Source: Natroniella acetigena (lineage in GTDB: Bacteria > Bacillota > Halanaerobiia > Halobacteroidales > Halobacteroidaceae). Taken from it: DNA of 64,000 bases. The stretch spans positions 1-64,000 of the forward strand of contig NZ_JALKBX010000009.1 in NCBI RefSeq assembly GCF_023227745.1, given 5' to 3'. The translations under genes and the position numbers were made by a program. Under the pieces are notes generated by a model. It made no database searches. It was not told the origin of the DNA and worked only from the letters and a program-made list of their open reading frames with translations. Positions 47,959 to 57,736 of the stretch are shown piece by piece. Within the stretch, counting starts at the first letter, position 1, and each line of letters begins with the position of its first letter.

Positions 47959-49119
47959 ATGAGTCAGGAAGAAATTACAAATAAAAGGGTTGGAATTATT
48001 GGTGGGGGTCAACTAGGGAAGATGATGATTCTAGAAGCGAAGAAGATGGACTTTGAAGTTATTATCTTAGACCCTAGTTCTGATTGTCCTGCTAGTAGTA
48101 TTGCTGATCAGCAGATTGTTGCTCAATTTGATGACCAGCAAGCAATTAAGCAGTTAGCTGATAAGTCAGATGTTGTAACTTATGAGTTTGAGCATATTAA
48201 TGTTGAGATTTTAAAGCAATTAGAAGAACAAGGTTATCAGATTTATCCGACACCAACCAGTTTAGAAGTTATTCAAGATAAATATCAGCAGAAAAAAAAG
48301 TTAATGGCAGCAGATATTCCAGCACCTGAGTTTAAGAAGGTCAGTACAGTAGAAGAGATTAAAGAGGTAGCTAGTCAACTTGATTATCCTATAATGTTAA
48401 AAAGCTGTATTGGTGGTTATGATGGGAAAGGTAATGCTTTGATCAGTGAAGAAGCTGAAGTTGAGTCAGCTTATCAGGAATTAGGAGCAGGTCAGCGATC
48501 ATTGATGGCAGAACGATTTGTTTCGTTTACTAAAGAAATATCTGTGATTATCTGTCGTGATATTGCTGGTAAGAGAGTAGTTTATCCAATTGCGGAGAAT
48601 GAGCATCAAAATAGCATCTTAATCGAGACTAAAGTTCCTGCTCAAATTACAGAGCAAGTAAAGGAGCGAGCAGTAGAGTTGGCCCGGCAGGTAATAGATG
48701 TCTTTACAGGGGTTGGTATCTTTTGTATTGAGATGTTTACGACTGAAAACGGAGAAGTATTAATTAATGAGATAGCACCTCGTCCTCATAACTCAGGACA
48801 TTATAGTATTGAAGGTTGTATTACCTCTCAATTTGAACAGCATATTCGAGCAGTTACAGGTTTGCCATTAGGGCCAACGACTTTATTGCGACCGATAGTG
48901 ATGCGGAATTTACTAGGAGGCAAGCAAGAAGGTCAAACAGCAGTTGATGGAATTGAAGAAGCTTTAAGAATTCCAGAGACTAAAGTTCATATTTATGGTA
49001 AACGAGAGTCTTATTATGAACGGAAGATGGGGCATCTTACTGTGATGGCAGATGATATAGAACAAGCAGCTGAACGGGCGAGTAAAGCTGAGGGTTTGAT
49101 TCAAGTTAGAGGGAAATAA
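47959..49119 (+). CDS. purK: N5-carboxyaminoimidazole ribonucleotide synthase
   Basis: 386-aa ATP-grasp enzyme converting AIR, bicarbonate and ATP to N5-CAIR. It shows GIIGGGQLGKMMILEAKKM, YEFEHINVE, KSCIGGYDGKGN, NEIAPRPHNSGHYSIEGC. Next gene is purE, which uses its product. ATG 47959 follows CGAGGTG. It starts right after a repeat element. Confidence 0.95.
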   Translation: MSQEEITNKRVGIIGGGQLGKMMILEAKKMDFEVIILDPSSDCPASSIADQQIVAQFDDQQAIKQLADKSDVVTYEFEHINVEILKQLEEQGYQIYPTPTSLEVIQDKYQQKKKLMAADIPAPEFKKVSTVEEIKEVASQLDYPIMLKSCIGGYDGKGNALISEEAEVESAYQELGAGQRSLMAERFVSFTKEISVIICRDIAGKRVVYPIAENEHQNSILIETKVPAQITEQVKERAVELARQVIDVFTGVGIFCIEMFTTENGEVLINEIAPRPHNSGHYSIEGCITSQFEQHIRAVTGLPLGPTTLLRPIVMRNLLGGKQEGQTAVDGIEEALRIPETKVHIYGKRESYYERKMGHLTVMADDIEQAAERASKAEGLIQVRGK

Positions 49120-49310
49120 CAGTGTATAGTTGATAATTGATAGTGGATAGTCATAAAAAGTTGACGGTTTACAGTGAACAGTTTACAGTTAAAGTTCAAA
49201 ATCAAGAGCCTTTAAAAGCAAATAAATTATAATTCAAAATTTGAGTTAGTTTTTTATTATTTTTGCCTTTGGTTTTTACTGTCAACTGGCAACCGTAAAC
49301 TGTACACTGA
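49120..49310. repeat. Heptad palindrome purK-purE
   Basis: TTGATAA/TTGATAG/TGGATAG, then TTTACAG/TGAACAG heptads at the left; ACTGTCA/ACTGGCA/AACCGTA/AACTGTAC at the right (49277-49310). It begins directly at the purK stop. Confidence 0.8.
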
Positions 49311-49331
49311 TATAAATAGGGAGGAATTAAA

Positions 49332-49847
49332 ATGGAGCCAACTGTAGGAATTATTATGGGAAGTGATTCAGATTTACCGGTGATGAAAGAAGCAGCAAAG
49401 ATCTTAGATCAATTTGAAGTTGACTATGAGTTGACTGTTGTATCTGCTCACCGAACACCTGAACGGTTATACAACTATGCTAAGGAAGCTAAAGAGAAAG
49501 GGGTAGATGTGATTATTGCTGGAGCAGGGGGAGCAGCTCACTTACCAGGGATGGTAGCTTCGATCACTACAGTTCCAGTTATTGGGGTACCAGTTAAGAC
49601 TTCTACTCTAAATGGTGTTGACTCTTTACATTCAATCGTTCAGATGCCAGGAGGGGTTCCTGTAGCTACGGTAGCTATTAATGGGGCCAAGAATGCTGGT
49701 TTATTGGCATTGCAGATTTTAGGGGTAGCAGAGCAAAAAATCAGTCAGCAGTTAGAGGAGTATAAGGAAAATCTAAGAGCTAAAGTGGAAAAGACAGCAG
49801 CAGAAGTTGAAGAATTAGGGTATCAAGATTATTTAGAACAGAACTAG
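49332..49847 (+). CDS. purE: N5-CAIR mutase (class I PurE)
   Basis: 171-aa class I PurE that moves the carboxyl of N5-CAIR to make CAIR. It has [24 protein letters not shown] (active-site His), [15 protein letters not shown] and [22 protein letters not shown]. Presence of purK upstream supports class I. ATG after GGGAGG. Confidence 0.96.
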   Translation: MEPTVGIIMGSDSDLPVMKEAAKILDQFEVDYELTVVSAHRTPERLYNYAKEAKEKGVDVIIAGAGGAAHLPGMVASITTVPVIGVPVKTSTLNGVDSLHSIVQMPGGVPVATVAINGAKNAGLLALQILGVAEQKISQQLEEYKENLRAKVEKTAAEVEELGYQDYLEQN

Positions 49848-49920
49848 AAATACATTTAATATTTAATAATTAAAAATACTAAAATCATTGTAAAATTGAG
49901 GCAGAGGAGTGGATATAGTA

Positions 49921-51318
49921 ATGACCATACGTGATATTTTTGAGAATATAAGTCCATTAGATCATCGTTATTCCTTACGAGAAGAGGAGTTTAAGGAATA
50001 TGGTAAGTTTTTATCGGAATGGGCCAAAATAGATTATCAAGCAGCAGTAGAAGTAGCTTTAGTTAAAGCCTTAGCTAAGAATGGGATCTGTAGTAGTGAA
50101 GTTGCTCAAGAGCTAGTAGATGCTGCTGAGCAGATAACTCCTCAAGAAGTTTATCAAGAAGAGAAGAAGACGAAGCATAATATTCGGGCTTTGGTTAATT
50201 GCCTACAACGAAAGGTTAGTGAGAAAGCAAAGCCATATGTTCATTTTACAACGACCTCTTTTGATATAGTTGATACTGCTAACTCATTACGCTATAAAGA
50301 GTGTATGGCAGAATTGATTGTACCTACTTTATTGGAGTTAGAAGAGGTACTGATGGAGATTGCTATGCGGGAGAAGGAGACGATTCAAGTTGGTAGAACT
50401 CATGGTCAACATGCAGTACCGATTACTTTTGGTTTTGCGGTTGCTGAGTATGTCAGCAGGTTGGGGAATCGAATTGAAGTAGTTAACAAGACCGGTCAAC
50501 AGTTAAAAGGAAAGATTGCTGGAGCAGTTGGGGCCTATAATGCCAGTCACCTATTCTTTGCTGATCCAGAAAAGTTTGAAAGTGATGTCTTAGCAGAGTT
50601 AGGGATGGAGGCTGGTACTCATTCGACTCAGATTGTTGAACCAGAGTATATAGCTGACTTTGTCCATGCTTTGACCTCTTGTTTTGGAGTTTTAGCCAGC
50701 TTTAGTGATGATATGCGCCATTTACAACGTTCGGAGATTGGAGAGGTAGGAGAACATTTTGCTAAAGATCAGGTTGGTTCTTCAACGATGCCTCATAAGA
50801 GAAATCCGATTAACTATGAAAATGTAAAGAGTTTGTGGAAGCAGTTTATGCCACGGATGGTTACAGTTTATCAAGATCAGTTATCTGAACATCAGCGTGA
50901 TTTGACCAATTCAGCTTCAAGCCGTTTTATTCCTGAAATAATAGTCGGTTTATTATCGGCAACTAATCGATTGATTAGGGTTTGTAAGAAGTTAGTGGTT
51001 GATTATGATAATTTGGAGAAAAATTTTGCACAGAATAAAGAGATGGTAGTAGCAGAACCACTTTATATCCTGTTAGCTTCACTAGGTCATCCTGATGCTC
51101 ATGAAGCAGTTAGAAAATTGACCTTAGAAGCACAACAAAAAGAGCAACCATTAAGAGAGTTGATTCAAACTGAGCCTGAATTAGAATCATATTGGGAAGA
51201 GCTATCTGAGAAACAAAAGGAGTTACTGATTAATCCAGAGAAGTATACAGGAATTTCTGCTAAAAAGACGGAACAGGTCGTTGCTTATTGGGAAGAAAGA
51301 TTAGGATTTGGGGGTTAA
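49921..51318 (+). CDS. purB: Second adenylosuccinate lyase (in purD cluster)
   Basis: 465-aa fumarase-superfamily lyase, distinct from the 431-aa PurB at 37272. It starts FENISPLDHRYSLREEEFKEYG, like the longer PurB type, with VGRTHGQHAVPITFG (catalytic His) and GSSTMPHKRNPINYENV. It lies between purE and purC in the IMP operon, so SAICAR cleavage is its likely main task. ATG 49921 follows AGAGGAGTGG. It ends 3 bp before purC. Confidence 0.88.
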   Translation: MTIRDIFENISPLDHRYSLREEEFKEYGKFLSEWAKIDYQAAVEVALVKALAKNGICSSEVAQELVDAAEQITPQEVYQEEKKTKHNIRALVNCLQRKVSEKAKPYVHFTTTSFDIVDTANSLRYKECMAELIVPTLLELEEVLMEIAMREKETIQVGRTHGQHAVPITFGFAVAEYVSRLGNRIEVVNKTGQQLKGKIAGAVGAYNASHLFFADPEKFESDVLAELGMEAGTHSTQIVEPEYIADFVHALTSCFGVLASFSDDMRHLQRSEIGEVGEHFAKDQVGSSTMPHKRNPINYENVKSLWKQFMPRMVTVYQDQLSEHQRDLTNSASSRFIPEIIVGLLSATNRLIRVCKKLVVDYDNLEKNFAQNKEMVVAEPLYILLASLGHPDAHEAVRKLTLEAQQKEQPLRELIQTEPELESYWEELSEKQKELLINPEKYTGISAKKTEQVVAYWEERLGFGG

Positions 51319-51321
51319 AAG

Positions 51322-52029
51322 ATGGAAAAAAAAGAGATGTTGTACGAGGGAAAAGCTAAAAGGGTTTATAGTACTGCTGAGCAGGATCAGGTAATTGTAG
51401 AGTATAAAGATGATGCTACTGCTTTTAATGGGGAGAAAAAGGGTCAAATTTTAGAAAAAGGTAGGTTGAATGCTAAAATCTCAACCATCTTTTTTGAGTT
51501 GTTAGAAGAGAATGGTATTCCAACCCATTTGGTTAAAGAGTTGACTGAAACTGAGGTATTAGTTAAGAAATTAGATATTATTTTAGTAGAGGTTGTAGTC
51601 AGGAATATAGCAACAGGTAGTTTGGCTGAGCGGTTAGGTTTAGAAGAAGGGGTTGAATTAAATCAACCAGTCTTAGAGTTTTATTATAAGGATGATCAGT
51701 TAGGTGATCCATTAATTAATCGTTATCATATTTATGCTCAACAATTGGCAACTGCAGAAGAGATAGCAGAGGTTGAAGAGTTGGCTTTAAAGATTAACCA
51801 GATTTTAAGCGGATTTTTAGCAGAACGAGGGATTGATCTGATAGATTTCAAGTTAGAGTTTGGGAAAGATAAGAATGATCAGATTTATTTAGCTGATGAA
51901 ATCTCTCCAGATACTTGTCGGTTCTGGGATAGTGAGACTAAAAAGAAGTTGGATAAGGATCGGTTCCGACGTAATTTAGGAGAGGTAGAAGCGGCTTACC
52001 ATGAGATTTTAGAGAGAATTAGCGGTTAA
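51322..52029 (+). CDS. purC: SAICAR synthetase
   Basis: 235-aa ATP-dependent enzyme joining aspartate to CAIR. It shows [40 protein letters not shown] and LIDFKLEFG...[14 protein letters not shown]. Length is typical. It follows the second purB by 3 bp, so the enzymes that make and cleave SAICAR are translationally linked. Confidence 0.96.
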   Translation: MEKKEMLYEGKAKRVYSTAEQDQVIVEYKDDATAFNGEKKGQILEKGRLNAKISTIFFELLEENGIPTHLVKELTETEVLVKKLDIILVEVVVRNIATGSLAERLGLEEGVELNQPVLEFYYKDDQLGDPLINRYHIYAQQLATAEEIAEVEELALKINQILSGFLAERGIDLIDFKLEFGKDKNDQIYLADEISPDTCRFWDSETKKKLDKDRFRRNLGEVEAAYHEILERISG

Positions 52030-52036
52030 TAAAAAT

Positions 52037-52188
52037 CAATGAATAGATAATATTGAATAATGAATAGTTAGAACTTCAAGAACAAAAACAATGTTAAAAA
52101 TTATAGTTAAGCTCTTTAAGATTTTTAAATTTTAAGTATTTAAGATCTTTAACTGTCAATTGTCAATTGTAAACTATCAATTGATATT
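52037..52188. repeat. Heptad palindrome purC-purF
   Basis: TGAATAGATAATATTGAATAATGAATAG at the left (split arms) and ACTGTCAATTGTCAATTGTAAACTATC-type heptads at the right (52150-52180), with an A+T-rich middle. No coding content. Confidence 0.7.
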
Positions 52189-52209
52189 TTAAGTAAAGGG
52201 GAGGAAGAG

Positions 52210-53640
52210 ATGAAAAAGGATTATTCACTCCATAATAAAGATTTGACTGACAAGATGGAAGAGGAATGTGGTGTTTTTGGAATTTATGCTAATAAAGAAG
52301 TAGATGTATCTAACTTAACCTACTTAGGGCTTCATGCTTTACAGCATCGTGGTCAAGAGAGTGCAGGGATCTGTGTTAATCATAACGGTAAATTTAGAAA
52401 TTATAAAGATATGGGCTTAGTTACTAATGTCTTTGATGAAGAGAGGTTAGCAAAGTTGGTTGGAGAGATGGCAATTGGTCATGTCCGTTATTCAACAACA
52501 GGCTCTAGTTTATTGGCTAATGCTCAACCATTATTGATCAACTCAATCAAAGGAGATCTTGCTATTGCTCACAATGGTAATTTGGTCAATAGTGCTGAGA
52601 TGAGGGCCAACTTAGAACAACAAGGCTCTATCTTTCATTCAACTCTTGATACAGAGGTAATAGCTCATCTGGTAGCTCGTTCATTTAAGGATGATATTAT
52701 AGAAGCATTTACTCATAGTTTACAACAGATTAGAGGAGCATATAGTATTGTTGCAATGACTGAAGATAGTTTAATAGCAGCTAGAGACCCTCATGGTTTT
52801 CGACCACTAGCTATAGGTAAGTTGGGAGATAGTTATGTCGTTGCTTCAGAGAGCTGTGCTTTTGATATTATTGGAGCTAAGCTAGTCAGAGAGGTTAATC
52901 CAGGAGAGATGGTAATTATCAATGAAAATGGGATTAATAGTATCTATTATTGGGAGCGAGAGCTAAATAACTTTTGTGTCTTTGAATTTATCTATTTTGC
53001 TCGACCAGATAGTGTGATTGGAGGGCAGAATGTCCATTTGGCCCGTCGAGAGATGGGACGACAGTTGGCTAAGGAGATGGAAGTTGAAGCTGACTTAGTG
53101 ATTCCTGTTCCCAGTTCTGGAATTCCAGCTGCTTTAGGTTTTGCTGAAGAGTCAGGGGTTTCTTATGAACAAGGGATTTTAAGAAATAAGTATGTTGGTC
53201 GAACCTTTATCCAAGCGACCCAAGAGATCAGAAATTTAAAGGTCAAGATCAAATTAAATCCAATCAAAGATATTATTAAAGGTAAGAAGGTTGTTTTGGT
53301 TGATGATTCAATTGTTAGGGGGACAACAAGTAAATTGATTATTAAAGCTGTTAAAGCAGCAGGGGCCAAAGAGATTCATGTGGCTATTTCTTCTCCACCA
53401 GTGACCCATCCTTGTTTTTATGGATTGGATACTTCACGGCGTCAGGAGTTGATTGCTGCTAATAATAGTATCGAAGAGATCTGCAAGCACATTGGAGCTG
53501 ATTCTTTAGGTTATCTAAGTCAAGAAGGATTGGCTAAGTCGATTAAGGCTAATGGATATGGTTTCTGTACGGCTTGTCTTGATGGAGAGTATCCACTAGA
53601 GTTGGGTTCAGGGTTGAATAAAGCATTGAATATTGAATAA
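52210..53640 (+). CDS. purF: Amidophosphoribosyltransferase
   Basis: 476-aa first enzyme of purine synthesis: PRPP plus glutamine to phosphoribosylamine. A propeptide of 19 residues precedes the catalytic cysteine in EECGVFGIYA (Cys20), so it is made as a pro-form. Cysteines in NFCVFE, PCFYG and CTACLDGEYP match the 4Fe-4S cluster of the Bacillus type. PRPP loop: VVLVDDSIVRGTTS. The last residues (ALNIE) and stop lie in the following repeat. Oxygen-sensitive cluster fits an anaerobe. Confidence 0.96.
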   Translation: MKKDYSLHNKDLTDKMEEECGVFGIYANKEVDVSNLTYLGLHALQHRGQESAGICVNHNGKFRNYKDMGLVTNVFDEERLAKLVGEMAIGHVRYSTTGSSLLANAQPLLINSIKGDLAIAHNGNLVNSAEMRANLEQQGSIFHSTLDTEVIAHLVARSFKDDIIEAFTHSLQQIRGAYSIVAMTEDSLIAARDPHGFRPLAIGKLGDSYVVASESCAFDIIGAKLVREVNPGEMVIINENGINSIYYWERELNNFCVFEFIYFARPDSVIGGQNVHLARREMGRQLAKEMEVEADLVIPVPSSGIPAALGFAEESGVSYEQGILRNKYVGRTFIQATQEIRNLKVKIKLNPIKDIIKGKKVVLVDDSIVRGTTSKLIIKAVKAAGAKEIHVAISSPPVTHPCFYGLDTSRRQELIAANNSIEEICKHIGADSLGYLSQEGLAKSIKANGYGFCTACLDGEYPLELGSGLNKALNIE

Positions 53641-53734
53641 TGAATATTTAATAGTTAAAACCAGAAAAGATGAAAATTTTATCTTTTTAGTTTTTGCTCT
53701 TTAGTTATTCAATATTAAATATTAACTATTAAAT
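53625..53734. repeat. Short palindromic repeat purF-purM
   Basis: ATTGAATATTGAATAATGAATATTTAATAGTTAA at the left (in two arms) is mirrored by TTAGTTATTCAATATTAAATATTAACTATTAAAT at the right. The centre GATGAAAATTTTATCTTTTT folds too. It starts inside the purF coding end. Confidence 0.8.
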
Positions 53735-53755
53735 GGTTTTTTTGGGGGGATTAAG

Positions 53756-54793
53756 ATGGGACTATCTTATAAAGATGCAGGTGTTGATATTGAAGCAGGA
53801 GATAAAGCAGTAGCTAAGTTAAAGGATGATGTGCAAGCGACCTTTGGCCCTGAGGTGTTAACTGGGTTGGGTGGTTTTGGGGCTTTATTTGCTCCAGATT
53901 TGACTGATTATCAACAGCCGGTCTTGGTTTCAGGAACGGATGGAGTTGGAACTAAGCTTAAAGTAGCATTTATGATGGAAGAACATAATACAGTTGGAAT
54001 TGATTTAGTAGCAATGTGTGTTAATGATATCTTGGCCCAAGGTGCTAGACCATTGTTCTTCTTAGATTACTTAGCAACTGGAAAGTTAGATCCTGATCAT
54101 GTAGCTGAGATAGTGAAAGGGATTACCGCTGGTTGTAAGCAGTCTGAGGCTGCGTTGATCGGTGGAGAGACTGCTGAGATGCCGGATTTTTATCAAGCTG
54201 GAGAGTATGATTTGGCAGGATTTGTAGTAGGAATTGTTGATAAAGATAAAATTATCACTGGAGATGAGATTAAACCAGGCGATCAAATCATCGGTTTAGG
54301 CTCGAATGGAATCCATAGTAATGGTTATTCTTTAGTGCGAAAGGTTTTCTTTGAAAAGGCAGGGTATGGGGTCAATGATCAGATTGATGAATTAGGAACT
54401 ACGCTAGGTGAAGAGTTATTAAAGCCGACTCGAATCTATGTCAAGCCAGTTTTGAAGTTGCTAGAAGAGTATCAAATTAAAGGGGTTGCCCATATTACTG
54501 GTGGAGGATTAATCGAGAATCTACCACGAATCTTACCAGATGAGACTAAGGCAGTAATCAACCAAGATAGTTGGGAAGTACAGCCAGTCTTTAATCTGAT
54601 GCAGGAATTAGGGGCGATCGAAGAAAAAGAGATGTATCGTACCTTTAATATGGGGATAGGAATGGTCTTGGTAGTACCAGAAGAAGAAGCAGAAGAAGTG
54701 ATTAAAACTGCTCAAAAATTAGGTGAAGCGGCTTATTTGATTGGAGAAGTTAAGGCAGGGGAGAACAAAGTACAGTTTACAGTTAACAGTTGA
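53756..54793 (+). CDS. purM: AIR synthetase (phosphoribosylformylglycinamidine cyclo-ligase)
   Basis: 345-aa ATP-dependent cyclase making AIR from FGAM. It shows MGLSYKDAGVDIEAGDKAV, SGTDGVGTKLKVAF, MCVNDILAQGARPLFFLDY, LIGGETAEMP and HITGGGLIENLPR. The end (KVQFTVNS) is encoded by repeat heptads, replacing the usual tail. ATG follows GGGGGGA. Confidence 0.96.
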   Translation: MGLSYKDAGVDIEAGDKAVAKLKDDVQATFGPEVLTGLGGFGALFAPDLTDYQQPVLVSGTDGVGTKLKVAFMMEEHNTVGIDLVAMCVNDILAQGARPLFFLDYLATGKLDPDHVAEIVKGITAGCKQSEAALIGGETAEMPDFYQAGEYDLAGFVVGIVDKDKIITGDEIKPGDQIIGLGSNGIHSNGYSLVRKVFFEKAGYGVNDQIDELGTTLGEELLKPTRIYVKPVLKLLEEYQIKGVAHITGGGLIENLPRILPDETKAVINQDSWEVQPVFNLMQELGAIEEKEMYRTFNMGIGMVLVVPEEEAEEVIKTAQKLGEAAYLIGEVKAGENKVQFTVNS

Positions 54794-55018
54794 CAGTGTA
54801 CAGTTAAAAATCAATTGATAATTGATAGTTAAAGGTCAAAATCTTAAAGTCAAATTATTACACAAATTGATATTAATTAAGAGCAGTGAAGAGCCGCTAG
54901 TAGGAAATTACAATTTTTAAGCAGTAAGTTATCAGTGGCTCACGGAGAGTTTTTGAATTTATAAATTTCTTTGATTTTTAATTGTAAATTGTACATTGTA
55001 CATTGTAAACTGTCAACT
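54771..55018. repeat. Heptad palindrome purM-purN
   Basis: TTTACAG/TTAACAG/TTGACAG/TGTACAG then TTGATAA/TTGATAG units at the left (54771-54830), overlapping the purM end; ATTGTAA/ATTGTAC/ATTGTAC/ATTGTAA/ACTGTCA at the right (54980-55018). The middle carries AGAGCAGTGAAGAGCCGCTAG and a possible partner CAGTGGCTC. Confidence 0.8.
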
Positions 55019-55037
55019 AGAATGGCGAGGTGGCAAG

Positions 55038-55643
55038 ATGTTAAAGCTAGGTGTGTTAGCTTCAGGGCGAGGGAGTAATTTACAGTCGATTATCGATGCT
55101 GTTGAAGCTGGTGAGCTGTCAGTTGAGATTGAGGTTGTGATCAGTGATAATGAGGATGCTCAAGCTTTAGAGCGGGCAGCTAAGCATCAGATTGAAGCTC
55201 AGTATGTTGGCCCGGAAGATTATAATAATAATCAAGATTTTGAGCAAGCTATTATTGATGATTTAGAGAGAAATGATGTAGAGTTGGTGATCTTAGCTGG
55301 TTTTATGAAGTTAATGAGTCCTTATTTTATTGAGCATTATCAGGGTAGAATTATGAATATTCATCCATCTTTACTGCCTGCTTTTAAAGGATTGCATGCT
55401 CAACAGCAGGCTTTAGATTATGGGGTCAAGGTCAGTGGCTGTACGGTTCATTTTGTTGACCAGGGCATGGATACAGGGCCAATCATTTTACAAGCAGCAG
55501 TACCAGTTAAGGAAGATGATACGGAAGAGAGTTTAGCTAATAGGATCTTAGAAGAAGAGCATAGGATTTATCCAGCAGCGATTAAGCTGTATGCAGAAGG
55601 TAAGTTAGAAATTGAAGATGGAAGAGTTAGAATTGCAAAATAG
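55038..55643 (+). CDS. purN: Phosphoribosylglycinamide formyltransferase (PurN)
   Basis: 201-aa folate-dependent GAR transformylase. It shows LGVLASGRGSNLQSII, VILAGFMKLMSPYF, NIHPSLLPAFKGLHAQQQAL (catalytic Asn/His) and VHFVDQGMDTGPII. ATG 55038 follows GCGAGGTGG; upstream in-frame codons at 54996 read through the heptad repeat and are rejected. Confidence 0.96.
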   Translation: MLKLGVLASGRGSNLQSIIDAVEAGELSVEIEVVISDNEDAQALERAAKHQIEAQYVGPEDYNNNQDFEQAIIDDLERNDVELVILAGFMKLMSPYFIEHYQGRIMNIHPSLLPAFKGLHAQQQALDYGVKVSGCTVHFVDQGMDTGPIILQAAVPVKEDDTEESLANRILEEEHRIYPAAIKLYAEGKLEIEDGRVRIAK

Positions 55644-55651
55644 CGTAACTT

Positions 55652-55797
55652 CAATTGATAATTGATAGTTTAAAATTGAGAGTTAAAATTCAAAATCTAA
55701 CCCTTTTAAAGACTTTATAACTAAGAGATAATATAATTTTAATGTTTTAGAGTTTTCTAACTATCTACTATCAATTATCAACTATAAACTATTGATA
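55652..55797. repeat. Heptad palindrome purN-purH
   Basis: CAATTGATAATTGATAGTTTA at the left and TATCTACTATCAATTATCAACTA-type text (split arms) at the right, 55762-55790. Fills the gap. Confidence 0.7.
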
Positions 55798-55837
55798 TAA
55801 AGTGAAACTTTATATCAATAAAAGGAGAGTGATCGAG

Positions 55838-57409
55838 ATGACAAAAATCCGTCAAGCACTACTCAGTGTTTCCAATAAAGAAGGGATTGTTGATTTTGCT
55901 AAGGGTTTACATAAGTTAGGGGTGACGTTAATCTCGACAGGTGGGACAGCTCGGAAGTTAAAGGAAGCAGGTCTACCGGTAGTTGGGATCAGTCAAGTGA
56001 CCGATTATCCAGAAATGATGGATGGACGGGTTAAGACTTTACATCCTGCTGTTCATGGTGGGATCTTAGCAGTTAGAGAGAATGAAGGGCATCTGAGTGA
56101 ATTAAAGGAGCAGGGAATTAAGCCAATTGATCTAGTTGTTTGTAATCTTTATCCTTTTGCAGAAACGATTGCTCAAGATAATGTAACATTAAAAGAAGCA
56201 ATTGAGAATATAGATATTGGCGGGCCAACGATGATCCGCTCTGCTGCTAAGAATAATCAAGATGTAGCAGTCGTTGTTGACACTAGTGATTATGATAGTA
56301 TTTTAGTAGAGCTTGAAGCTAATGATACCGCTTTAACTGAAGAAAGAAGACTAAAGCTAGCGTATAAAGCTTTTAAACATACAGCTGAGTATGATCATTT
56401 AATTCAAGATTATTTAGCTAACATTGTTACAGAAGATGAAGAAAGTCTACCAGCAATTATCCAAGATAAATATACTAAGAAGGCAGATTTAAGGTATGGA
56501 GAGAACCCTCATCAACAAGCTGCCTTTTATCAAGAGCAGAAGTTAAATGAACCATCAGTAACAACAGCTAAGCAATTACATGGGAAAGCATTATCCTTTA
56601 ATAATATTAATGATACCAATGGAGCTTTGGAGTTGGTTAAAGAGTTTACAGAGCAAGCTGCAGTAGCAGTGATTAAGCATGCTAATCCTTGTGGGATGGC
56701 AGTAGCAGATGATTTGGCACAGGCTTATCAGAAGGCTCATGCTGGAGATCCTACTTCTGCTTTTGGTAGTATTGTAGCTTTAAATCAAGATGTTAGTGCA
56801 GATGTAGCTCAAGAGATAGCAGGAGAGGATAAGTTCGTTGAGGTTGTGATTGCTCCTAGCTTTAGTGAAGAAGCTTTAGAAATTTTAAAGGAGAGATGGG
56901 ACAATGTTCGTTTGCTGGAGACTGGCCCATTGAGTATAAATCGTAAACAGCCAGGTTATGATTTAAAGAAGGTGACTGGAGGTTTACTAGTACAAGATCG
57001 TGATATTGTCGAACTTAAAGAAGATGAGTTAGAGGTTGTGACTGAGGTTGAACCTACAGCTCAGCAGCTGAAGGATTTAATCTTTAGCTGGAAGGTAGTT
57101 AAACATGTTAACTCTAATGCTATTGTAATGGGCAAAGATGGAATGATAGTCGGTGTTGGGGCAGGACAGATGAGCCGAATTGATGCGATGATTATAGCTG
57201 CTCGGAAAGCAGATGGACGACAAGAGGGGGGAGTTGTTGCCTCTGATGCTTTCTTCCCGTTCCCTGATGCTATCGAACAAGCAGCTAAGAAAGGGATTAA
57301 AGCAATTATTCAGCCTGGTGGTTCAATGAGAGATGAAGAGGTAATCGCTGCTGCTAATGAACATGGAATTGCTATGGTGTTTACGGGACGTAGACATTTT
57401 AAACATTAA
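55838..57409 (+). CDS. purH: Bifunctional AICAR transformylase/IMP cyclohydrolase
   Basis: 523-aa enzyme for the last two steps to IMP. The N-terminal cyclohydrolase (MGS-like) domain has [27 protein letters not shown] and [16 protein letters not shown]. The C-terminal transformylase has [23 protein letters not shown] and [23 protein letters not shown] 55838 follows AAAGGAGAG. It closes the cluster ahead of a terminator. Confidence 0.96.
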   Translation: MTKIRQALLSVSNKEGIVDFAKGLHKLGVTLISTGGTARKLKEAGLPVVGISQVTDYPEMMDGRVKTLHPAVHGGILAVRENEGHLSELKEQGIKPIDLVVCNLYPFAETIAQDNVTLKEAIENIDIGGPTMIRSAAKNNQDVAVVVDTSDYDSILVELEANDTALTEERRLKLAYKAFKHTAEYDHLIQDYLANIVTEDEESLPAIIQDKYTKKADLRYGENPHQQAAFYQEQKLNEPSVTTAKQLHGKALSFNNINDTNGALELVKEFTEQAAVAVIKHANPCGMAVADDLAQAYQKAHAGDPTSAFGSIVALNQDVSADVAQEIAGEDKFVEVVIAPSFSEEALEILKERWDNVRLLETGPLSINRKQPGYDLKKVTGGLLVQDRDIVELKEDELEVVTEVEPTAQQLKDLIFSWKVVKHVNSNAIVMGKDGMIVGVGAGQMSRIDAMIIAARKADGRQEGGVVASDAFFPFPDAIEQAAKKGIKAIIQPGGSMRDEEVIAAANEHGIAMVFTGRRHFKH

Positions 57410-57439
57410 AGATAAATAATTTAATATTACAATTTAGTT

Positions 57440-57469
57440 AAGGTGTTAGCAAAATTTTGCTAACACCTT
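57440..57469 (+). terminator. purH terminator, 30-bp perfect palindrome
   Basis: AAGGTGTTAGCAAAA mirrored exactly at 57455-57469 and followed by TTAAATATATTT. It ends the purD-purH cluster. Confidence 0.85.
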
Positions 57470-57670
57470 TTAAATATATTTGGCTGGCAAAAGAATGCCG
57501 TACATTATGATGCTATGATGCAGGATTTTAATTTATAGTATCTGAAATTATATAAATAACATAAAATTTAATTAATATAGTAAATTCTTATATTTGATCT
57601 AAGAAGATTTTCAAGATATTCTTTTGAATTATAGTTTTTATTTAATAGAATAGAGGGAGTGGAGATAAGA

Positions 57671-57703
57671 TTGAGCAAGATATTAACAAATACTAAAAAA
57701 TAA
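57671..57703 (+). CDS. Possible ten-codon leader peptide before aspA
   Basis: TTG AGC AAG ATA TTA ACA AAT ACT AAA AAA TAA stands six bases after GGGAGTGGAG, a good ribosome site. It may be a leader peptide or chance. The rest of the 57470-57736 gap is A+T-rich with a weak TTGAAT-16-TAGAAT promoter-like pair (57624-57651) and nothing else recognisable. Confidence 0.25.
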   Translation: MSKILTNTKK

Positions 57704-57736
57704 AATAATAATTAAAAGTTAAAGGAGGGTATTATA

